Assembly (NCBI GenBank): GCA_006937955.1
Contig: SSNP01000125.1
Span: 735,325 to 799,324 of the forward strand
Direction: 5' to 3'
Length of the DNA: 64,000 nt
Origin: Pachypanchax playfairii
Taxonomy: Eukaryota > Chordata > Actinopteri > Cyprinodontiformes > Aplocheilidae
Under the pieces are notes generated by a model that searched no databases, had not been told where the DNA came from, and worked only from the letters and a program-made list of their open reading frames with translations. The position numbers and the translations under genes were made by a program. The first letter of the stretch is position 1, and every line of letters starts with the position of its first letter. Of the stretch, positions 56,438-64,000 are shown in pieces.

Positions 56438-59400
56438 ATGGCCTCCGGTGATATCCTCCTTCTTTTCTTTCTGGTCTGTTTCCTTGGAGGAATTGCAGAT
56501 TGTAAGTTCAGATTTATTTTAGGTTTATTCACATTTTTTGAAATGCTCATATTTAAAAAGCTGCTAACGACTCACGTAACCCGTCTCTTTTTTACCTTCT
56601 TTTCTCTACAGCCTTTGTTAAATTAGAATGTGATGATAAAATCACAGGGCAGTTTGGTGGTCAGTCTTTGCTCAACTGTGTCGTCAAACCAACTGAGGAC
56701 ACAAAAGATGTGAAAATTGTTCGGGTCTCTTGGAAGAAAGAAGATGAGAGACTTTTACAGTATTCCAATAGGAAGATACACACAGAGTCACGCTACAGAT
56801 TTGCTGAGTCAGAATGGAAGAATACAAACATGAACATATCCCTGCTCATCTCTGAGATCACCGTCAAAGACGAGGGACAGTACACTTGCGAAGTGGTCAC
56901 AGACAGTGGTGTTGACGCCTTTAAAACAAATCTCAAAGTGACAGGTGAGGTTGTCTAAGGATTATTTTGAACAGAGAATGTTTATGTTAAAACAAATTTC
57001 ACTAATATAACATATAATTGAATATGGAACATGAACACCAGATGTTATCATGTTCAGCTCGTAAAATGTTTTCCATTTTAATTTTGCAGCCCAATATATG
57101 CAACCAAATCTAAGTATTGTCGAAGAGAAAGAAACACTACATGCAGAAAAGGCTCTGGTTTGTGAGGCATCAGGTGGTTACCCAGAAGGTAAACTCCGCT
57201 GGTTTGTTGAGCAGAACACGGAGTGGACAAAGAGTGCCAAATTAGATGTGAGCAAGATGGACGACGGTCGGTTTAAACTTTCAAGCAGGCTGCCTTTGCT
57301 GTCAGGATCCACTTTTTCCCATTACACCTGTGTGGTGTACAATTCCAGTGGCGGCAAAGAGAATTCAATCACTTTACCAATGGAACCAGAAATACAAGGT
57401 ATGGTATTCAGTTCAATTAGCTTTTCTGTATATAGAGCCAGTTCATAACAAAAGTCATTTTAAAGAGGAACTCACCCCCTCTAAATTATCTTCCTGCCCT
57501 CTAAATGCTTTTTTTGAAAAATGCAGAGGAAGACATCACTTTAAGAGGCGGTCCCAAGCTTTGATTGACGTGTAGCACTTCTCCGTGTTTAGATTAGCTT
57601 CAGTGTGACTCTGCCGTGTTGCAGAGAGGTAACCCGTCTATAAATCACATCCACACAATCCCAACCACTGTAGGGAAGTCTTTGCCCCGATTTAATTATT
57701 CTTTTAATGATATTAGTTATTCTCTTTGTTGTAGTTTTCAGAGTAGTTTACCGATTGATTGTTGTTAGCCACAATGCTAAAGCTACTGCTGTGTTGCTGA
57801 CATGGGTCTGAGTAAATGTCTGAATAGCAATATAACGTGCACAAATCACATCCACACAATCACTGCAGTAAAATAAAGTTTTTCTCCAGATTTTAATGAT
57901 ATTAGTTATTCTAAATTTAGTTGTTCTAAATCCCTGTGGGCAGCTCTTTGGTGAGAAGCTGGAGACAACAGGCGGGCGGGGGCGAGTGTGTCTGTCTGAG
58001 AGATGGTTTTATACTCCAGGAGGCGTGTCTTAGAGACGATGCTGACGTAGGCATGAACCGCTTTCAGCCAATCACAAAATTCAAATGCAGTAGCCACCTT
58101 TCAACCCTAAGAGGGCAGCACTAAGACGTTTTTAGACCAAAAAGTGTAGAATTTAACAAGTTTACATGAAAATGTCAAAAAATGCCCAGAAACTGAAAGA
58201 TTGCATTAAAGACCTACTAATACAGTTTATAAGCAGAAAAAAGCTGTTTTGAGAGTGAGTTGCTCTTTAAGGTCGTATACAGAAACATCAAGTGGAAATG
58301 AGCCTGTTTGGAGCATCAGCATCATCAGCTCCACAAAAACACGTTGTACTCTGAGCTGCACCTGAAACTTAAGGGACATAAATACAGTTTGGTTAAAGAT
58401 TGCTCAACCCAGGACCAACTGTAGTTGATGTTTTTCTTGTCATTCCAGGAGGTTGTACAGAGACTGTAAGCTAGCGACAAGTCTGAGTTGTTGACTCTGA
58501 TGAAACAAACGTCTTGTAAATGTTTAACCATAAAAAAATTATAAACGTTGTTTTCTTTGTGGCTGGAAAGAATGAATTTTTTTCACTAAGCTGCACTTTC
58601 GATCTGATTTATCCAAAATAAACAAACCTGTTGGCTCTTTGCCTGTTTTTAGTCAGTAAATCACACAGGCTGCAACATGTTCTGGATTTGACATCTTAAT
58701 GAAAACTGCACACAGTCCCCAGAAAGGTGAGACTTGATGGTGTCATCCAGATCGACAGCTGTTCCTGAATGGAAAAACAAGCCGGTTCTTATCTGTAGTT
58801 TCATCAAATTAAAACTGGTGCAACATTAGTGCAAATGTCACCTGCCTGCCATCTTATTCTTTGTATTTGCTGGGCAGGTAGTAATTAACACCATCACATG
58901 TCTTATTGGATCATAATTATTAATGCTTGACGTTGTTTTAAATTTGGTGCAGAACATCGTGGTAACCCTTTGACTCCCAACATCATCGCTCCTGTGGTTG
59001 TCATCGGCTCGCTGATCGTAGGTCTGCTGCTGGCGCTGCTCATTTACAGACGGAGATCGGGAGGTGAGTCTGTGTTTAACTATTGGTTAAATATTTTGTT
59101 TTAGAAAAACGTCTGTCACAACATCTGATTTTGTACAAGGTTGTAAAAGGTTCTCCAATGTACCACGAGTCAATGATGTCTTCTTTAATTTGGTTTTAAT
59201 GTTCTTGTTTCTTGTTGTAAAGCACATTGGTAATCTTTTTTAAAATAAATAAAGTGGATAAAATTTCTATTTAATGTTGTTAAAATGACTAGTTTAGGGA
59301 CTGTGTGCACATACGGGCTCCTGGATGCTGTCTTTGTATTTGATCATGAGAATTTAGCAGTACACTCTCAGAAATAGAGGTACGAGACAAGAACATTTTT

Positions 59401-61138
59401 GTACCTATAGGTAAAATGTTTTAAAATGTTCCCTTAAAAGTACAATATTGGTCTTTAAAAGGTCAGAAATGCCCCTTAGAGTGTTCAAATTGATATAAAG
59501 TACAAATTTGTACCATTTCAACTGCACCTGCAACCCTGGTCAAGGCTGGTTAATCTCTATTTTATTAAGTTTCTTCCATCATTTTCAATATTATGTTTCA
59601 GAATGTTGGTTTTAGACTTCAAAATGTGGCATAATTTTACAGTTTTAATGGAACAACTTCATAAGGTACAAAAAGGGACCTGGACTACAGGGTACACCCC
59701 CAGCGACAAGAATTTGTACCCTTCTTGTTGCTGGGGGTGTACCCTGTAGTCCAGGTCCATTTTTGTACCTTATGAAGTTGTTGCACTAAAACATTAACAT
59801 TATGCCACATTTTGAAGTATTAAACCAACATGTAAACCATTATATTGAAAATGATGGAAGAAACTTAATAAAATGGAGATTAACCAGCCTTGACCAGGGT
59901 TGCAGGTGCAGTTGAAATGGTACAAATTTGTACTTTATATAAATTTGAACACTCTAAGGGGCATTTCTGGCCTTTTAAAGACCAATATTGTACTTTTAAG
60001 GGAACATTTTAAAACAATTTACCTATAGGTACAAAAATGTCCTTGTCTCGTACCTCTATTTCTGAGAGTGTAGATGTTAGTCATACTGATACAATTGCAT
60101 CAAATTATAAATACTAAAACGCTGAAACACTCAAATGCAGTTTGAGGTTTCATCACCTCCTTCCTGCAAGTAACCAATAAGGCAACAAGGGAAGGAAGAA
60201 GGTGGAAAAACCAGCTGACAACTTAACTAGTCACCATTCAGGTTAGGAAAGTACCTCCAATGGTATGAAGCAATAAAAAGACCAGAAAGTTTAAAAAGTT
60301 CTTTGAAAGTTTCCATTTTATAAGTGGTAATAGTTCTTAGTAAATATTTGCGGTGTTTGCCCAGTATCATGTTGTGTCTTTTTAATATTTTTAGCAGAGG
60401 CCCGGAGGCCCTCTACCACTCCTCTTATGGGTACGTCCATCTTTGGACAAATGATTTTATCTCTTGCTGTTTTCTGACTGCTCACAAAGAGCTAACATGA
60501 ACTTAAAGATGGGGATAAAAACTCTTTCTGGTCATTTTTCTATCAAACTTTCTAATAACCTTAAAACTTCCTGAACTGTCCAGTTATTAAACCATTTAAA
60601 TGGGTTTAACTCAATAAAATGGATTCATAGTGAGACAATTCTTGTTGATTATATTACATAAACACGTACGTTGACTTTTGACACAGTGGAAGATTCAGTT
60701 CTCCAGTTTCCGAATGTTTTCTGATCTCATTTCAGATGTATTTAAAAAATGTGGACAGTTCAGCTGAATCACATTATCATCACTAGTAAAGGATCTTTGA
60801 TGTACTTGTACTAACTGGTAGTACAGTTGTGGGTCCGGTTTGCACTGAGGGTTTCTTTCGGCTGAGCTCACTACACTCGTTTTAGAAAACTACCTCTTGA
60901 GATCTGTCTGGGTTTTGCATGTGATACATTTGCTGGACTTTTGGTTTCACATCTACCCACCATAAAACAGTGAAGGTTTAAACAAATTCTTTATTTGTTT
61001 CAGGTCCACATCGGGAGATTCCCCGAGAGGAACCGGATGATGTCGGTCAGTATGGTTTGACCAAGTGTGTTCAACTATTAACACTTTAAATATGGCTGAT
61101 TATTGACTCACTTGCCTCCTTCTGCAGTTATTCAGTAG
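56438..61138 (+). CDS. B7/butyrophilin-like Ig membrane protein, 301 aa
   Basis: Seven exons: 56438-56501, 56612-56944, 57090-57398, 58953-59063, 60395-60430, 61004-61045 and 61128-61138; all phase-1 junctions, total 301 residues. Domains in order: signal peptide 1-20; V-type Ig domain with C44, W in VSWKKE and C114 in DEGQYTC; C-type Ig domain with C157 and C213 (HYTC); transmembrane helix 246-267; a 34-residue cytoplasmic tail starting RRR. N-glycosylation sequons include N139LS and N217SS. The one-domain-per-exon pattern with all phase-1 introns and the V-C-TM layout are those of the B7/BTN family (CD276, VTCN1, CD80/86-like). The tail has no tyrosine, hence no ITIM or ITAM, so a ligand or co-stimulatory role is more likely than direct signalling. 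I cannot name an orthologue. Confidence 0.88.
57460..58270. mobile_element. TTAA MITE, family E, in the Ig gene
   Basis: TTAAAGAGGAACTCAC at the left and the inverted TTAAAGAGCAACTCAC at the right bound 811 bp in the intron after exon 3. Two CACATCCACACAATC stretches near 57,646 and 57,847 show an internal duplication. No coding sequence. Confidence 0.82.
59363..60070. mobile_element. long palindromic fold-back element, copy 1
   Basis: The 708-bp element is an almost perfect palindrome: two ~340-bp arms are inverted copies around a short centre near 59,708-59,728. The ends are CACTCTCAGAAATAGAGG and its complement, with TA on both sides (59,361-62 and 60,071-72). TA target sites suggest mobilisation by a Tc1/mariner-type transposase. 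It lies in the intron after the transmembrane exon of the Ig gene. Confidence 0.92.
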
Positions 61139-61944
61139 GAAACCCAACATGACAGCATGGCGTGAGGTAATCAATCATTTATTTGTTTTTCTTTGCAGTA
61201 AACAGAAACTTTTCTGCGTGTCTTAACTTTATTCTGCTGCTTTTTATTTTGCAGGATAAACCGTGTGACGTGTGTATATAGACGATTACCGTCAGCCTCT
61301 GAAATCAACACTTCCTGTTTTGCTATCATCAACATATTTTATATGAGTTTCCAGCTACATTTAACTGCATATCATCAGGGATAACTTGGATCTCTTATCA
61401 GATTAACTGTGTACTTTGACTTAAAGCTAAAGATGAATCAGAAATCACATGTAAATATGATAATAAATAAGAACCGGGCAGGCAGAAAGCAGAGAGAGGT
61501 TTAATTCAGGTCCAGTCAGACTGAACAGCCACAAGGACCCGGTGATCAGGTCGGGGTTCTGAGTCAGATCGGTTGGCTCTTGTAGAAAATTTGGAATGTA
61601 AATTATGTCCATTAGGTGGATTTGAAAGAAAACTGTAGCATTTTTTAGGTTGTGTTGAAAAAGAAAGGGAATCACATTCTGATAGATTCTACATAGATCC
61701 AATAGATCTTGTTTGTGTGTTACTGTGGAAATGATTCTAAACTTTAATGTTTTATTATTATTTTTTTTTATTCAAAAAGGTCTGACTGTCAAATATTATT
61801 TGTCAAAGATGTGAATTTTTAAAAAAGTGAGTTTTTATTAAGAAGAAAAGCACTAAGATATCAGCGTTCACCTAAAACCCATTTATAAAAGTCCATTTTC
61901 AAACAGAGACACTTTACTTGTTCACAAAAACAGAAGTAGGTTTC

Positions 61945-62765
61945 ATTAGAAGAAGAAGAAGAGTCTTTAATTGTCCTACAAGGGGAAATTCAGTTGTAGC
62001 AACAGCAAAGCAAGAACAGAATTTAAGAATAAAAAAAATACGTACGTTAAGGATACAAAAGCCAGCGTAATGTGCAGTTATTACCCAGATTGTACACTCT
62101 CAGAAATAGAGGTACGAGACAAGAACATTTTTGTACCTATAGGTAAAATGTTTTAAAATGTTCTCTTAAAAGTACAATATTGGTCTTTAAAAGGCCAGAA
62201 ATGCCCCTTAGAGTGTTCAAATTGATATAAAGTACAAAAAAGTACCTGCAACCCTGGCCAAGGCTGGTTAATCTCTATTTTATTAAGTTTCATCCATCAT
62301 TTTCAATATTATGTTTCAGAATGTTGGTTTTAGACTTCAAAACATGGTGTAATTTTACTATTTAGTGGAACAACTTCATAAGGTACAAAAGTGGACCTGG
62401 ACTACAGGGTACACCCCCAGTGACAAGAATTTGTACTCTTCTTGTTGCTGGGGGTGTACCCTCGTACCTCTATTTCTGAGAGTGTAATGTGAAACAGAGC
62501 AGGATACTTTAAAGATGTTTAAATACTTTGGGACTTTTTAGAAACATGTACATAATGTGCAGAATGTGTAAGTGTATTATTCAAAAATTTGCAGATAAAA
62601 AAAGCCTACAATGTGTAAATTACATCAGCAGGAAGGTAATTAGTGCAATATACAGTGCTGATGTAAACGTTTAAGTTTATCGAGAGCGGTTCTGGTTGTA
62701 AAGTCGGGTAACAGCTGCAGGGAAGGAGGACCTGCGAAAACACTCCTCTGTGTATCTAGGATACA
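61945..62765 (-). pseudogene. LINE 3' end, minus strand, split by palindrome
   Basis: On the minus strand, 62,740-62,675 encodes RSSFPAAVTRLYNQNRSR and a stop, the usual C-terminus of a fish LINE polymerase. The 3' untranslated part continues to about 61,945, where the copy ends in CTTCTTCTTCTT after GACAATTAAAGACT. The palindromic element 62,095-62,484 is inserted in it. Only this terminal part is present. Confidence 0.75.
62095..62484. mobile_element. palindromic fold-back element, copy 2 (one arm deleted)
   Basis: The left arm matches 59,363-59,700 closely and has the same CACTCTCAG end. The right arm has lost most of its length, keeping only the centre and the last ~30 bp. TA flanks both sides (62,093-94 and 62,485-86). 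Confidence 0.9.
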
Positions 62766-63897
62766 TCTAGGATAAAAGTTTTCTTTGTCCAAATATCATC
62801 CTAATCCGACAGGATTGAATTACAAAGTTAAGAACCATATTTGGGAAGTTATATAATGAAATCTTATGATCCATTTCAAATTTCATTTTCTTTTGTCTAA
62901 CCACTGATATATGATCACTGCTCGCCTATGTGGGAAAATCATGTGGCGTCTAAAAACCAAAAGCACGTTTTGTGTTTCTGGATCCACGTGATAAATAAAA
63001 CCGTCCTCATGTCACATGTCGCCTCAGACAGGCTTTTGGTTTAATTCTCATCTGATAATCTTCACAAAAAATTTTCCAGAGCTTTGCAGGTTCATGGAAA
63101 CAAGAAATGAAGCTATTTTTAGTCGTTCGTAACAAAACACAAGTTCACAGTTATTGTTCTTTAATTATTAACTCTGTGAGAAAAAGCAGCTGCAAACTGT
63201 CTGAGGTTTTCTACTTTTGCTCAAAAGTAAAAACATAATTCAAAGATAAAAGAAGTTTGAAAATAGTTTTTGTAAAATGTATTAATGAATAATTTTCTTT
63301 AGTTTGTACACTAGGTCAGATTTAACTTACACACTGGACCTTGGAACGCCCTTAAATTGTAATGTTCTGTGTGATTATTGTTCATAATAAAATGTTTTGT
63401 TATACTGTGATTATTTTTAATATAATGCCTGTTTGTTTGTTTTTTCTCTGTTCTGGTGTTTCTTGTTCATTTTCTGTAGCATGTTTCCAATAAATTAGAC
63501 AAATACTGGACATTTCCTAGAAAATGGTTCCTTCTGTGAAAAGCTTTATGTGCTGCGCTTGAGTGTGATGGAAGATTTTGTTTCTGTTTTGTGATTAAGA
63601 TTTCATTCATGCTCCTTTGTGTATTGTATAAGCAGATTTCCAAGACTTCCTGAGGATAAGGTCATTTGGCGACTGCCCTCAGAGTCATTGTACTTTTGCT
63701 TTCTTTTTTTACAGTTTGCGTTTCTCTTTTACACAAATGGTTTATTTGTAAGTTAACACAATAAAACTATGTATTTCTATGGTGTTTTATCTCTTTTTAT
63801 CCCTTGTGACTATGGTGGTTTAATAAAGTTGTCACAAACATGTCACTCCGCAGCTTATTTCTCTGCACTGGCTTCAAGTTGCAGCACGCATCAAATA
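62766..63897. other. Ig-gene downstream region, nothing firm
   Basis: The sequence is AT-rich with several AATAAA motifs (for example near 63,386 and 63,760), but no gene was recognised. Which signal, if any, serves the Ig gene is unclear. Confidence 0.4.
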
Positions 63898-64000
63898 CAG
63901 TGGGGCAAAAAAGTATTTAGTCAGACACCAATTGTGTAAGTTCTCCCGCTTAAAAAGATCAGAGAGGCCTGTAATTTTCATCATAGGTATACCTCAACTA
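63898..64000. mobile_element. Tc1 terminal repeat, cut by window end
   Basis: After TA at 63,896-97 the sequence CAGTGGGGCAAAAAAGTATT begins a fourth Tc1 end. It differs from the others at only two positions in 103 bp (GACACC for GCCACC, and CCCGCTT for CCCACTT). The rest of the element lies outside the window. Confidence 0.93.

Overview
The window is nuclear DNA from a vertebrate, almost certainly a teleost fish. The genes are split by GT/AG introns. The repeats are typical of ray-finned fish: Tc1 transposons with ~200-bp terminal repeats, Rex/Babar- and L2-like LINEs, PIF/Harbinger and hAT MITEs, and long ATCT microsatellites. The three recognisable housekeeping genes lie in the same order and orientation as in the human 17q25 block, as I recall it (GGA3, SUMO2, JPT1). 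I cannot name the species. There is no sign of bacterial operons, CRISPR, plasmid or viral genome organisation.

Layout. 1-987 is a 13-bp minisatellite with a 117-bp higher-order period. 1,387-16,369 is almost entirely mobile DNA: a TTAA-flanked MITE, two Tc1 copies joined head-to-head at a single N, several LINE pieces including an 800-codon reverse transcriptase, and a Harbinger MITE. It probably lies inside, or just before, the large 5' part of gga3. 16,370-22,277 holds seven exons encoding the hinge and GAE ear of a GGA3-type clathrin adaptor; its VHS and GAT exons are not in the window. 23,790-29,347 is a second mobile-DNA block. It contains a decayed copy of an uncharacterised repeated gene family broken up by an L2 fragment and a solo-LTR-like insertion, and then an intact Tc1. 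30,540-36,375 is a complete four-exon sumo2. 37,491-48,066 is a complete five-exon jpt1 (HN1). 56,438-61,138 is a seven-exon gene for a 301-residue B7/butyrophilin-like immunoglobulin membrane protein. A fourth Tc1 begins at 63,898 and runs off the end.

All four cellular genes are on the + strand. Splice phases were checked: the exon sums are multiples of three for sumo2 (96 aa), jpt1 (152 aa) and the Ig gene (301 aa), and the in-window gga3 exons stay in one frame (415 residues). The cellular roles are unrelated: trans-Golgi sorting, SUMO modification, a microtubule/signalling-associated small protein, and a cell-surface immune-type receptor or ligand. Their proximity is inherited synteny, not a pathway.

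Most open frames besides these are transposon genes, their antisense shadows, or low-complexity repeats. The points I rate most worth a second look are a minisatellite in sumo2 intron 3 that repeats a splice-acceptor-like sequence, a ~130-bp hairpin in sumo2 intron 1, the many TTAA-flanked MITEs, an unrecognised ~1-kb DNA element present twice, two long palindromic elements in and behind the Ig gene, an ISRE-like motif with a splice donor upstream of that gene, and the doubtful joins at the two single-N positions. I found no convincing wholly new molecular system.
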